Shown piece after piece: positions 45,979-54,395 of a stretch of DNA of 64,000 nt (its first letter is position 1; every line of letters starts with the position of its first letter). Position numbers and translations under genes: made by a program. Source of the stretch: Fidelibacterota bacterium (GTDB lineage Bacteria > Fidelibacterota > UBA8477 > JABMPR01); contig JAIPJF010000003.1 of assembly GCA_021734325.1 (NCBI GenBank), forward strand, positions 62,001-126,000, given 5' to 3'. Below the pieces are notes generated by a model. It saw only the letters and a list, made by a program, of their open reading frames with translations. It searched no databases and had not been told where the DNA came from.

Positions 45979-46065
45979 GCCAGGGTGGCGGAATTGGTAG
46001 ACGCAGTGGACTCAAAATCCACCGGTGGCAACACTGTGGGGGTTCGACTCCCCCCCCTGGTACCA
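45979..46065 (+). tRNA. tRNA-Leu (anticodon CAA), CCA encoded
   Basis: A class II tRNA with a long variable arm (CGGTGGCAACACTGTG region). Acceptor GCCAGGG pairs with CCCTGGT, the anticodon stem GTGGA/TCCAC holds loop CTCAAAA, and the T arm is GGGGG-TTCGACT-CCCCC. Discriminator A at 46062 is followed by CCA at 46063-46065. It is the only tRNA here with an encoded CCA and the only one on the plus strand; CAA reads UUG. Confidence 0.96.
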
Positions 46066-46066
46066 A

Positions 46067-46204
46067 CCTACGCTCCTCTATGGAGGAGCTTCGGCTGACG
46101 AGCCAGCTTATCCATTATTACAGCAATAAAACCAGGGATAGTTCGCCGAAGCGCACAGTGCGTAGGAGAGCCTCTGGTACACGCCTACGTTCATAGAACT
46201 ACGG
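46067..46204. repeat. Cluster of three related hairpin repeats downstream of tRNA-Leu
   Basis: Three units share the frame CCTACG-arm-loop-arm-C(T)TCGGC. Unit A at 46067-46095 has the 7-bp stem GCTCCTC/GAGGAGC; unit B at 46145-46166 is inverted and holds CGCAC-A-GTGCG; unit C at 46184-46204 holds GTTC-ATA-GAAC. Arm sequences differ but pair internally, so structure is kept while sequence varies. The remaining 160 bases to the next gene (46205-46364) show no gene or other feature. Confidence 0.55.
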
Positions 46205-46364
46205 TAATGCAGGCACGATTTTGCTTCACAGGAGAGAAGTCGTCCACATCCCACTTATCGATCATTCCTACCCTAGGTTACACCACCACAAAGTCTCATA
46301 ATTATCGTACTTGTTATTCATATGATCCGATTATTTTAACATTCCATATTACGAAGGTGAACGA

Positions 46365-47030
46365 ATGGCAAATAAATTTATAAGACTGGCTGACTATAAG
46401 CAATATCCTGAATCTGAAATGCTCGAACGTGCTCAGGCATTTTTTCAACTCATGAAAACACGGAGATCGGTAAGACAGTTTTCAGACAAGGCAATCCCCA
46501 TGTCCATCATCGATGAATGTGTGATGACTGCCGGGACAGCACCAAGTGGTGCGAATCAACAACCCTGGCAATTTGTCGTGGTATGTGATAGAACCCTCAA
46601 GGAGGAGATAAGAATTGCAGCCGAGGCAGAAGAAAGAGAATTCTATGCAGGTCGTGCCGGTGAGAAATGGCTGGAAGCGCTTGAACCCTTTGAGACAAAC
46701 CCGGATAAACCATTTTTAGAGACGGCACCAGTTCTGATCGCCATATTTGAACAGAAATTTAGCATGGATGCTCTGGGTAAAAAAGTAAAGCACTACTATT
46801 CCAAAGAGTCGACCGGCATTGCGACCGGACTACTTATCACTGCCCTCCACAATGCAGGATTGGTCACCCTGACCCACACTCCGAGCCCGATGAATTTTTT
46901 AAAAACGATTCTAAAACGTCCCACAGGTGAGCGACCCTTTTTGCTGCTTGTGGTAGGTTACCCTGCTGAGGAAGTACAGGTACCGGATATCACGAAAAAG
47001 TTGCTCTCAGAGATAAGGACCATCCTTTAA
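46365..47030 (+). CDS. Iodotyrosine deiodinase-like flavoprotein (nitroreductase fold)
   Basis: A 221-residue FMN enzyme. RRSVRQFSDKAIP and GTAPSGANQQPWQFVVV are the FMN-binding segments of the nitroreductase fold. It matches iodotyrosine deiodinase specifically: Glu90, Tyr94 and Lys115 stand at the spacing (4 and 21 residues) of the human Glu157/Tyr161/Lys182 lid triad that holds the halotyrosine zwitterion, and LETAPVLIAIFEQ, HYYSKESTGIATGLLITALHNAGLVTLTHTPSP follow the same family. Bacterial homologues reductively dehalogenate iodo- or bromotyrosines. A good ribosome site (GAAGGTGA) precedes the ATG. It is co-transcribed with the SGNH hydrolase on the otherwise rare plus strand. Confidence 0.82.
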   Translation: MANKFIRLADYKQYPESEMLERAQAFFQLMKTRRSVRQFSDKAIPMSIIDECVMTAGTAPSGANQQPWQFVVVCDRTLKEEIRIAAEAEEREFYAGRAGEKWLEALEPFETNPDKPFLETAPVLIAIFEQKFSMDALGKKVKHYYSKESTGIATGLLITALHNAGLVTLTHTPSPMNFLKTILKRPTGERPFLLLVVGYPAEEVQVPDITKKLLSEIRTIL

Positions 47031-47648
47031 ATGGATTCAAAAATAGTATGCTTCGGGGATAGTATTACTGCCGGGAGTAGAACTTCTGACAACCCTATGG
47101 GCATAGGGTATGTGTCCATGTTGAATTCAATGCTACCGGAGTCCCAGGTCCTGAGTGGGCTCGAGATCATCAATTCAGGTGTAAATGGACATACGGTACA
47201 GGATCTTCTAATAAGATATCAAAAAGATGTCGTGCAGCATGAACCTCAATTTGTGACCATCAAAATAGGCATCAACGATGCCTATCATGAATTCATTTCA
47301 GATGATAAAAGGTATCGCCTGGAACAGTATGAAAGAGATTATCAAAAATTGATTTCCTTGATACAGAGAGAACTTCCTGAAGCGAGAATTTTTCTATTCA
47401 CACCCTACTTCATTGCAGACAATAGAGAAGAGCCTCTTTATCAAATCATGTCCCGATATATTCAAGTCGTTTACGGCTTGGGAAAAGAATTCGGTTTGGC
47501 GGTTCTGGATATCCAGAAGGTGTTCGATAAGGCCGTGTTAAGAAATCAGGCAAGTTACTGGGCAGCGGATCAAATCCACCCAATTCCCGAGGGACATAGA
47601 CTGATTGCTTATCGAGTGTTGGAATTCCTTGAGAATAATATCAGCTAG
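47031..47648 (+). CDS. SGNH/GDSL-family hydrolase
   Basis: A 205-residue esterase-type hydrolase. The block I nucleophile lies in VCFGDSITAGSRT (Ser about 11), block III Gly/Asn in IKIGINDAYHE, and the block V Asp-His pair in AADQIHPIPEGH. No signal peptide is visible, so it should be cytoplasmic. Its ATG directly follows the TAA of the deiodinase-like gene, so the two form an operon. Such enzymes cleave acyl or acetyl esters; the substrate is unknown. Confidence 0.88.
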   Translation: MDSKIVCFGDSITAGSRTSDNPMGIGYVSMLNSMLPESQVLSGLEIINSGVNGHTVQDLLIRYQKDVVQHEPQFVTIKIGINDAYHEFISDDKRYRLEQYERDYQKLISLIQRELPEARIFLFTPYFIADNREEPLYQIMSRYIQVVYGLGKEFGLAVLDIQKVFDKAVLRNQASYWAADQIHPIPEGHRLIAYRVLEFLENNIS

Positions 47649-47657
47649 CGTGAAAGA

Positions 47658-48974
47658 TCACGAATCAATCAGAATTTCCCGACCCTTTACCTCCGTGTTC
47701 ACCATGCCATCATCAAAAACGATCTGACCATTTACAAGGGTCTTCACTGGCCATCCCCTGGTCTTCCATCCGTCAAAGGGGCTCCAATTGACCTTGGTAA
47801 ATAACTTTCCATTTTCGATGGTTTTTTCTTTTTGCATATCGACGAGGACCAGATCTGCATCAAACCCTACTTTTATTTGCCCCTTGTTTTTCACCCGATA
47901 GAGTTCAACGGGTTTCTCACACATCCACTTGACAACGTCTTCTAGTTTACACAATCCCCTGTTGGCGCGGTCCAGCATCAGGGGCAGGGATGTCTCCACT
48001 CCTGGCATGCCCGAGGGAGCTTCACCAAAGGGCTTTGCTTTTTCTTCATGAGTATGGGGTGCATGATCTGTGGCAATACAATCAATGACACCATCCATCA
48101 ATCCTTTCCAGAGCGCCTCGCTGTGATTCATATCTCTGATAGGTGGATTCATCTGGGCGTAGGCTCCTAGTTTTTCATAAACATAAGGAGCACTCAGGAG
48201 CAAATGCTGGGGGCAAACCTCCGCTGAAATGGGAGCCTTTGACTTCTGGAATTCCAGATAACGCACTTCATCCAGGCTGGTAAGATGCAAAATATGCAGA
48301 CGGCGTTGATATTTAATGGCAAGTTCAACAGCCAGTGTAGTTGATTTCAAAGCGGCATCAGCAGGTCGAACAAACTGATGATGATTGAAATCCCTAGAAT
48401 TTCTATAAATTTCTCGAGCTGCATTAATAATATCGTCATCTTCGGCATGTACGGCAATAAGACGCGATCCATTGGCAAAGATCTGTTCTAGATCGCTGGT
48501 ATCACTTACCAGAAGATCACCAGTAGATGAGCCCATGAATATTTTAATCCCCGGCACGTTCTCCACGCCATTCAGGACATCCAGATTGGTATTTGTGGCA
48601 CCGATAAAGAAATTATAATTAACAACACACTTTTCCGCTGCAGCCCTTTTTCTCTCGGCCATGGCATCCAGGGTGATAGTCGAAGGTTTGGTATTGGGCA
48701 TGTCAAAGAAGCTGGTAACCCCGCCTGCTGCTGCAGCCATGGAACCCGTTCGCAGATCTTCCTTCCAGGTCATTCCCGGATCACGAAAATGAACTTGGGG
48801 ATCCAATGCGCCAGGAAGCAAAAAGAAGTGACTTGCGTCTATTATTTTTTCGGCGTGCTTCTCATCAATTTGGCCAATTTCCACGATTTTACCATCTTTC
48901 AGGAGAACATCCTGTTGTATGATGGCCTGTGAGGAGACACATTTTGCATTTTTGATGAGAATTGGTGCGATCAT
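47658..48974 (-). CDS. pyrC: Dihydroorotase (class I)
   Basis: A 438-residue amidohydrolase of pyrimidine synthesis that closes N-carbamoyl-aspartate to dihydroorotate. The metal site is seen as DPQVHFRDPGMTWKEDL (HxR type), with zinc ligands in VHAEDDD, HILHLTS, and the catalytic Asp in CIATDHAPHTHEEK. The C-terminal LVLVDMQKEKTI strand is typical of the dihydroorotase/hydantoinase family. Allantoinase is a conceivable alternative, but the FRDPG signature favours dihydroorotase. It converges with the SGNH gene 10 nt away; no other pyr genes are near. Confidence 0.85.
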   Translation of the reverse strand: MIAPILIKNAKCVSSQAIIQQDVLLKDGKIVEIGQIDEKHAEKIIDASHFFLLPGALDPQVHFRDPGMTWKEDLRTGSMAAAAGGVTSFFDMPNTKPSTITLDAMAERKRAAAEKCVVNYNFFIGATNTNLDVLNGVENVPGIKIFMGSSTGDLLVSDTSDLEQIFANGSRLIAVHAEDDDIINAAREIYRNSRDFNHHQFVRPADAALKSTTLAVELAIKYQRRLHILHLTSLDEVRYLEFQKSKAPISAEVCPQHLLLSAPYVYEKLGAYAQMNPPIRDMNHSEALWKGLMDGVIDCIATDHAPHTHEEKAKPFGEAPSGMPGVETSLPLMLDRANRGLCKLEDVVKWMCEKPVELYRVKNKGQIKVGFDADLVLVDMQKEKTIENGKLFTKVNWSPFDGWKTRGWPVKTLVNGQIVFDDGMVNTEVKGREILIDS

Positions 48975-49065
48975 TTAAAGACTCCTAGAATATGGTGCGG
49001 ATAATATGGTATGGGTGCCCTGATTTGAAAAGCGTTGATTGGATAGATTCTGGAGGCTGAGGTCC

Positions 49066-51450
49066 TCAAGGTTCGGTTTTCCAGTCAACATGTTTCCAGG
49101 ATTCGCCATCACTTTCATAACATATGGCTCCTTCAAGGTCTGTTCTGCGGACTTCTATCCCCCACTCTTTATAATGCCGAAGTGTTATCGGTGCAGGATG
49201 TTTATACTTGTTTTTTGTTCCCACACTTATCAGCCCAATTTCCGGCTTTACTAGCTCCAGAAATCGAGCTGATGAACTTGTCCGCGATCCATGGTGGGGA
49301 ACTTTGAGGAGATCGCTTTTCAGAAGTGAGCCCAATACCAATTGATCAGTTTCCACCTCCTGCTCTGCATCACCTGTAAATAGCATCGTTGTATTTCCAT
49401 AGAACAGCTGAAAGGTGATCGATACATTGTTTATGTTGGTCGGCTGGGTTGATGCATTGAACTTTTTCGGAGCTGATATTCGAATAATGGCTGGCGCCAT
49501 GCTTGAGTCGATCATTCCAGTGTAAGCGGATTGGACAGGAATTTCCAAGGAATCCAATATGGATAGTAATTTTTCATAGGTGTAGGAATCATAGGTGACC
49601 TCCTGCATGAGGACACGTTGAACGGGATGATGTTCAAGAAGGTACGGTGCCCCTCCAATATGATCATTATGTGGATGTGTAAGGACCAACAAATCGATAC
49701 GATCCCAATTGCGATACTTTAGATAGGGTGAAATAACGTCTTTTCCCATATCCTTACCTCCGAAGCCTAATCCGGCGTCCACAACCATGGTCTTATGATT
49801 GGGAGTATGGATAATAACTGCATCTCCCTGACCAACATCTAATACACTGACCTCCAGCACCGGGGGCTGAAGAGCCAAACCCCACGTTGATATGTCCATC
49901 CATAACAAGATGAGGATAAGCCATAATCGAAAGAGTTTTTGGATCTTCATCCCTGCGAGTAAAAATATTGCTGTGAGCAGAATGATCACTTCGTGAACGC
50001 TGATCGAGCGGGTTGAGATATAGGCCCAGTCAAACCCTGCACAGACTGACACGAACCAAAGCATGAAGGCAATGACTGTATCCAGAAGCACTGCCCAGTA
50101 TTCCGCTAATATTGGAAAAAGCGATCCGATGAGCAGCATACTCATTCCCGTCGCTACTATGAGACCGATGAGTGGGACGACCAATAAATTGGCAAAGAGA
50201 CTGACAATTGGAATTTTGTGGAAATAATAAATGGTGATTGCCAGGGTTCCTAATTGAGCTGCCAGAGATACGAGAAACAGATCAATCACTGAATTGATCG
50301 ATCGACCTATTATGAAATTTTTACCGGTATCCAGGTGAGGAATCCAGGCCTTCAATACAGGAAAAAGCAGAACGATACTGAGAACTGCTGAAAATGAGAG
50401 CTGAAATCCAATACTGAACACTTGATTCGGATCGATGATCAGAATGATGAATGCTGCTGTAGCCAGAGTATTAAAAATGTCAGATTTACGTTCCAATACA
50501 CTTGCCATGAGCAAAAGGATGGCCATGATGGATGCCCGCATCACGGAAGCAGCCCCACCCGTGAGAATGACATAAAAAGCCAGTCCCAAAGCCACCAGGA
50601 TTGATTGCGCTGCATAGGGGAATCTAAACAATCCAATGAGGGTGATAAAGACCAGGGAAACATAGGCCACATGCAGTCCACTTACAGCCAGCACATGAAT
50701 GACACCTGTATTGGCGAAATCATTCCGGATGTCTTCCTCCACTTCGCCGCGCTCACCCAGGATCAAAGCTGACAGAATACCAGCAGACTGGGATTGCATA
50801 TGCCTGTAAAAGAATGCTTTTATGCTCTCTTTCAATTCTACGATCATTTGTCTAAGCAAGAGAGTTGTATTGGACGTCAACTTGATCTGTTGTGGATCCT
50901 GCAGGAAAGCCTCGAAGAAGATATTTTGAGAGCGCAGATACCGGGCATAATCAAAATCATTCGGATTTCGCTTTGACCTGGGTTTGAATAATTCCATTCC
51001 CGCAGTCAGTGTATCACCTATTTCTGGGGTATTTGCCATCTCCCGGGAATAGAGAATTATGCGTCCGTAGCTAAAGTCCTGTTCTCCTATGGAAAGTGGC
51101 AGGAGGAGGTACTTGGGCGTCCCCTTTTTTGTCTCTCCGGCTCCTTGAACAATGGCAGATACCTGATAAATTGAATCAGGATATGCTATAAAATGACTGA
51201 GAGATTTTGCTGGCTGATGTTCTGAAACCGCCATTCGCAAGGCACCTGCGATCACGAGGACAACCAGTACTGTATATCGGCGATCAAACTTGCCAGAGGT
51301 AACAAGAAATATTACAGTGATAAACTCAAGCCCAGAAAGAAGAATGATTCCAATCTGGAATGTTTCTTCTAATACTATCCCAATTATAAATGCAAGTGAA
51401 AGCACGACCATCGGTCGTGGACTCGCAAGTTCCTCGATACGGTCAATCAT
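49066..51450 (-). CDS. comEC: DNA internalization channel protein ComEC/Rec2
   Basis: A 794-residue polytopic protein. Two N-terminal helices frame an OB-like periplasmic domain; the competence domain (about 230-500) begins ALILGERGEVEEDIRNDFANTGVIHVLAVSGLHVAY and holds about eight helices; the C-terminal metallo-beta-lactamase domain (about 540-790) carries LTHPHNDHIGGAPYLLEHH, TMLFTGDAEQE and LKVPHHGSRTSSS. It translocates single-stranded DNA across the inner membrane during natural transformation, the C-terminal domain being proposed to degrade the other strand. All three canonical domains are present. Confidence 0.95.
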   Translation of the reverse strand: MIDRIEELASPRPMVVLSLAFIIGIVLEETFQIGIILLSGLEFITVIFLVTSGKFDRRYTVLVVLVIAGALRMAVSEHQPAKSLSHFIAYPDSIYQVSAIVQGAGETKKGTPKYLLLPLSIGEQDFSYGRIILYSREMANTPEIGDTLTAGMELFKPRSKRNPNDFDYARYLRSQNIFFEAFLQDPQQIKLTSNTTLLLRQMIVELKESIKAFFYRHMQSQSAGILSALILGERGEVEEDIRNDFANTGVIHVLAVSGLHVAYVSLVFITLIGLFRFPYAAQSILVALGLAFYVILTGGAASVMRASIMAILLLMASVLERKSDIFNTLATAAFIILIIDPNQVFSIGFQLSFSAVLSIVLLFPVLKAWIPHLDTGKNFIIGRSINSVIDLFLVSLAAQLGTLAITIYYFHKIPIVSLFANLLVVPLIGLIVATGMSMLLIGSLFPILAEYWAVLLDTVIAFMLWFVSVCAGFDWAYISTRSISVHEVIILLTAIFLLAGMKIQKLFRLWLILILLWMDISTWGLALQPPVLEVSVLDVGQGDAVIIHTPNHKTMVVDAGLGFGGKDMGKDVISPYLKYRNWDRIDLLVLTHPHNDHIGGAPYLLEHHPVQRVLMQEVTYDSYTYEKLLSILDSLEIPVQSAYTGMIDSSMAPAIIRISAPKKFNASTQPTNINNVSITFQLFYGNTTMLFTGDAEQEVETDQLVLGSLLKSDLLKVPHHGSRTSSSARFLELVKPEIGLISVGTKNKYKHPAPITLRHYKEWGIEVRRTDLEGAICYESDGESWKHVDWKTEP

Positions 51451-51532
51451 TTTCCTGCCTGTTTGGGGTTAACCAAACATAGGAGGAAGAACCGCTTACT
51501 TCAAGCTATTTGTGAATTGTGTGCATTAGTCC

Positions 51533-52171
51533 CTATAAATCGGTCTCTGTTTGAAATTTTATATTTCCCAGAGCTTTTAAGATGGAGGAACTTTCGAACC
51601 CTCTGCGCTGCAGAAAGGTCCATAACCGTTTTTTGTCTTTCATGGTGGGATTTGAGATGGTTTTCAGTTTACGCTGGGTCTGCTCATGGGCCAGCTGATC
51701 AAAATCGTATTCCTCTCGGATCTCTTCGATAGCAGATTCAATGATGTCATTTGATATCCGCTTATAGCCCAATTCCTGACGCAATCGGATGGGACCCCAG
51801 CTTTTTAATTTGACCCGGTCCCTGGCAAAGAGTCTGGCAAATCGTTCATCGCTGAGATAGTTCTTATCCTTCAGGCGACCTATCAATTCACCCTCAAGAT
51901 CAGCATAATTCTTCTTGAACAACCATTCATGAACCTCATATTCGCAACGCTCACGGTAGCCGATATAATTCAGTAACCCATTGTATGCCAACTCAATACG
52001 ATCATTGTCTTCAAGTTCTAGTTTAATTTTTGGAGTAAACTCATCTCCCACTTTCAAATCATACTTGAGCACAAGAGAACCATCCACACCCAGCTCAAAT
52101 TTGCCATCGACAAAGATGGAGAATCTCTGTTGCATTTTTTTCTGTTGGGTGATGGCAGTTATTTTTCCCAT
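51533..52171 (-). CDS. recX: Regulatory protein RecX
   Basis: A 212-residue helical-repeat protein that modulates RecA filaments. The segment ALNYIGYRERCEYEVHEWLFKK-like stretch and FARLFARDRVKLKSWGPIRLRQELGYKRISNDIIESAI are typical RecX repeats, followed by DKKRLWTFLQRRGFESSSILKAL. An N-terminal 70-residue extension of beta character (FSIFVDGKFELGV) is common in the phylum. It lies downstream of recA but separated by the GxxExxY gene and its repeats. The ribosome site is weak, so the start may vary by a few codons. Confidence 0.9.
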   Translation of the reverse strand: MGKITAITQQKKMQQRFSIFVDGKFELGVDGSLVLKYDLKVGDEFTPKIKLELEDNDRIELAYNGLLNYIGYRERCEYEVHEWLFKKNYADLEGELIGRLKDKNYLSDERFARLFARDRVKLKSWGPIRLRQELGYKRISNDIIESAIEEIREEYDFDQLAHEQTQRKLKTISNPTMKDKKRLWTFLQRRGFESSSILKALGNIKFQTETDL

Positions 52172-52193
52172 AGGATTATAATTCTTTTTTTAA

Positions 52194-52220
52194 ACCGCGA
52201 AGTGCGCAAAGAGCGCAGAG
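52194..52220. repeat. Left 27-nt imperfect inverted repeat of the GxxExxY cassette
   Basis: Plus-strand ACCGCGAAGTGCGC continues as AAAGAGCGCAGAG. It has an internal 9-nt period (NNAGNNCGC) and is an ungapped 27-nt imperfect partner of the reverse complement of 52638-52664. Confidence 0.65.
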
Positions 52221-52238
52221 TATTCTTAGAACATTCAT

Positions 52239-52625
52239 TTATAAATTATTTACTACCCGTTTTATTCCCGATTTCATATAATTGACATTAAAATTAAGAA
52301 TTAGACCCAACTTCTTTTGGCTTAATTTTAAATACGTGAGGGTTTGTGCTAAGTGTATATTTGATAGTTTTTCAACCGCTTTTAGCTCTATAATCACTTT
52401 ATTTTCAACAAGTAAGTCCATTCTAAATCCCACATTGAGCTTTTTACCCTTATAATACGTCTCTATGGGAACTTGTTTCTGGACAAATAAATCTAATTCA
52501 TTTAATTCTATAAATAATGCTTCTTCGTAAGCGGATTCCAGCAATCCAGGTCCTAATTCTCTGTGCACCTCAATTGCGGCACCAATAATCATCTCTGATA
52601 ATCTATTTTCGGACAAGACCGGCAT
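52239..52625 (-). CDS. GxxExxY family protein (PD-(D/E)XK-like fold)
   Basis: A 128-residue member of the GxxExxY family (PDDEXK_3 group). The name-giving motif is GPGLLESAYEEAL; later come FRMDLLVENKVIIELKAVE, the nuclease-like D...ExK core, and QTLTYLKLSQKKLGLILNFN. The fold suggests nucleic-acid binding or cleavage, but no function is proven. The gene lies between recA and recX, flanked on both sides by 27-nt inverted repeats, which points to insertion as a small unit. The ATG has no clear ribosome site. Confidence 0.85.
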   Translation of the reverse strand: MPVLSENRLSEMIIGAAIEVHRELGPGLLESAYEEALFIELNELDLFVQKQVPIETYYKGKKLNVGFRMDLLVENKVIIELKAVEKLSNIHLAQTLTYLKLSQKKLGLILNFNVNYMKSGIKRVVNNL

Positions 52626-52637
52626 GGCTTATCAACA

Positions 52638-52664
52638 CTTTGCGACCTCAGCGATCTCTGCGGT
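52638..52664. repeat. Right 27-nt imperfect inverted repeat of the GxxExxY cassette
   Basis: Read on the minus strand it is ACCGCAGAGATCGC then TGAGGTCGCAAAG, with the same 9-nt NNAGNNCGC period as the left repeat. It starts 12 nt before the GxxExxY start codon. Confidence 0.65.
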
Positions 52665-52761
52665 TAACCAACGTCCAATTAACTTCCATAACTCAAAATA
52701 ACTATCTGTCATTTGTATACTCGATTGACAGGGAGCAGGTGTTAACGCAAAAAGTAATGTG

Positions 52762-53820
52762 CTATTTTCCCGCTTCAAGTTTAGATTTAGTCTTGGATTC
52801 AGATTCATCAACATCCATACCGAGGAATAGTCTGACTTCACCCACAAGCTTTGCCATGACATCAGGATTATCAGTGAAAAATGCTTTAACATTCTCTTTT
52901 CCCTGCCCCAGTCTGTCTTCGCCGTAGCTGAACCAGGAGCCACTCTTCTGAACCAGGCCTGCCTTTAGCGCCAGGTCCAGGATATCGCCCTCAAAAGAGA
53001 ACCCGGTACCAAACATGATATCCAGCTCAGTCTCACGGAATGGTGGCGCCATTTTATTCTTTACGATCTTGACCCGAACCCGATTGCCAATATTATCCTG
53101 ACCATCCTTCAAGGCACCAATGCGACGAATATCCATGCGAACGGAGGCATAGAATTTCAATGCCCTGCCCCCTGTGGTGGTCTCAGGATTGCCAAACATG
53201 ACACCAATCTTCTCTCTGATCTGATTAATAAAAATAACGGAAGTATTCGATTTAGATACGGACCCGGTCAATTTCCTCAAGGCTTGAGACATGAGACGGG
53301 CATGAAGTCCCATGTGACTGTCCCCCATTTCGCCTTCTAATTCAGCTCTAGGCACCAGGGCAGCCACTGAATCAATGACAATGACATCCAGGGCATTACT
53401 TCTAACCAGCGTCTCAGTGATCTCCAGAGCCTGTTCACCGGAATCGGGCTGTGAAATGAGCAGATTCTTTATGTCCACTCCTAACTGACCGGCATATTTT
53501 GGATCCAGTGCATGTTCTGCATCGATAAAGGCGGCATAGCCACCGACCTTTTGGGCATTGGCTACAACGTGCAGGGCCAGGGTCGTTTTTCCTGAAGACT
53601 CAGGACCAAATATTTCAATGATTCGTCCTCTTGGAACACCACCAACACCTAAGGCTGCATCCAGAGAAAGTGCTCCCGTTGAAATGGCATTTATTTCAGT
53701 ATTGATACCATTTTCACCGAGACGCATGACCGCGCCTACTCCAAATTGTCTCTCAATCTGTGATACCGCTAATTCTATGGCTTTATCTTTATCGCTTGAT
53801 TTATTCTGAGCAGCACTCAT
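52762..53820 (-). CDS. recA: Recombinase RecA
   Basis: A 352-residue strand-exchange protein and SOS coprotease. Walker [10 protein letters not shown] (about 68-76), Walker [13 protein letters not shown], loop L1/L2 sequences ([50 protein letters not shown]) are all intact. The acidic, Ser/Lys-rich tail ([18 protein letters not shown]) is normal. Its ATG overlaps the thpR stop by 4 nt, so it is the last gene of a long coupled unit; no LexA-like box was identified upstream. Confidence 0.98.
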   Translation of the reverse strand: MSAAQNKSSDKDKAIELAVSQIERQFGVGAVMRLGENGINTEINAISTGALSLDAALGVGGVPRGRIIEIFGPESSGKTTLALHVVANAQKVGGYAAFIDAEHALDPKYAGQLGVDIKNLLISQPDSGEQALEITETLVRSNALDVIVIDSVAALVPRAELEGEMGDSHMGLHARLMSQALRKLTGSVSKSNTSVIFINQIREKIGVMFGNPETTTGGRALKFYASVRMDIRRIGALKDGQDNIGNRVRVKIVKNKMAPPFRETELDIMFGTGFSFEGDILDLALKAGLVQKSGSWFSYGEDRLGQGKENVKAFFTDNPDVMAKLVGEVRLFLGMDVDESESKTKSKLEAGK

Positions 53821-54395
53821 ATCCGGCCTCCCGTATTCAATTTAAATGTTTCCAATTCTTCATAAATCGCACCACTGGGTGTCAGTGTGCTCTTAAACCA
53901 TTTGACCTCATCAGCGACAAACTGTGTATCTCGGACTTCTGTCGATAGGAAGTCATGTATAAATGTACTTTTGCGTGATATGGATTTAACGCGACCAAGG
54001 GTAATATGTGGTTGAAACTTGCGATTATCAAGATGATATCCAAGTTCCATTAAACCATTCCTAATGCTCATGGCCAACGATATGAAAGACGCATCATAGG
54101 GTGCAGTTCCAACCCATAGCACACGGGGATCATTGGCATGCGGGAATATCCCAGTATCTGTGGTGCCCAATTTTACTGGCTCACACTTTTCAATGCAGTG
54201 AGAAAGAGCATTCCCATGTTCCTCAATATTCTCAATTTTCGTATCGCCGAGAAAGCTAAGGGTAATATGCAAATTGTCGGCCTTTATCCAGTTGATCAGA
54301 TCCAGTTTGTTCCGGATGGAATCTGTAAACCAAGCCAGATAGGACATCAGTGTATCAGGCAATGGGATCGCAAGGAACGTTCGTACAGTTGTCAC
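53817..54395 (-). CDS. thpR: RNA 2',3'-cyclic 3'-phosphodiesterase (2'-5' RNA ligase family)
   Basis: A 192-residue 2H phosphoesterase. The two catalytic motifs are HITLSFLGD (about 45-53) and HITLGRVKS (about 130-138). It opens 2',3'-cyclic phosphates on RNA, historically measured as 2'-5' ligation. Opening [10 protein letters not shown] is typical. The start is GTG in a GTGA overlap with cinA; the stop overlaps recA. The cinA-thpR-recA order is widely conserved in bacteria. Confidence 0.93.
   Translation of the reverse strand: MTTVRTFLAIPLPDTLMSYLAWFTDSIRNKLDLINWIKADNLHITLSFLGDTKIENIEEHGNALSHCIEKCEPVKLGTTDTGIFPHANDPRVLWVGTAPYDASFISLAMSIRNGLMELGYHLDNRKFQPHITLGRVKSISRKSTFIHDFLSTEVRDTQFVADEVKWFKSTLTPSGAIYEELETFKLNTGGRI

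Noticed and set aside
51461-51478. GTTTGG/CCAAAC inverted repeat just upstream of comEC
   Set aside because: Short, no T-run, and compatible with chance; no related copy seen nearby.
52632-52943. A 103-codon frame overlapping recA and the right repeat
   Set aside because: It runs through the 27-nt inverted repeat and out of phase with recA codons; the product has no family features.
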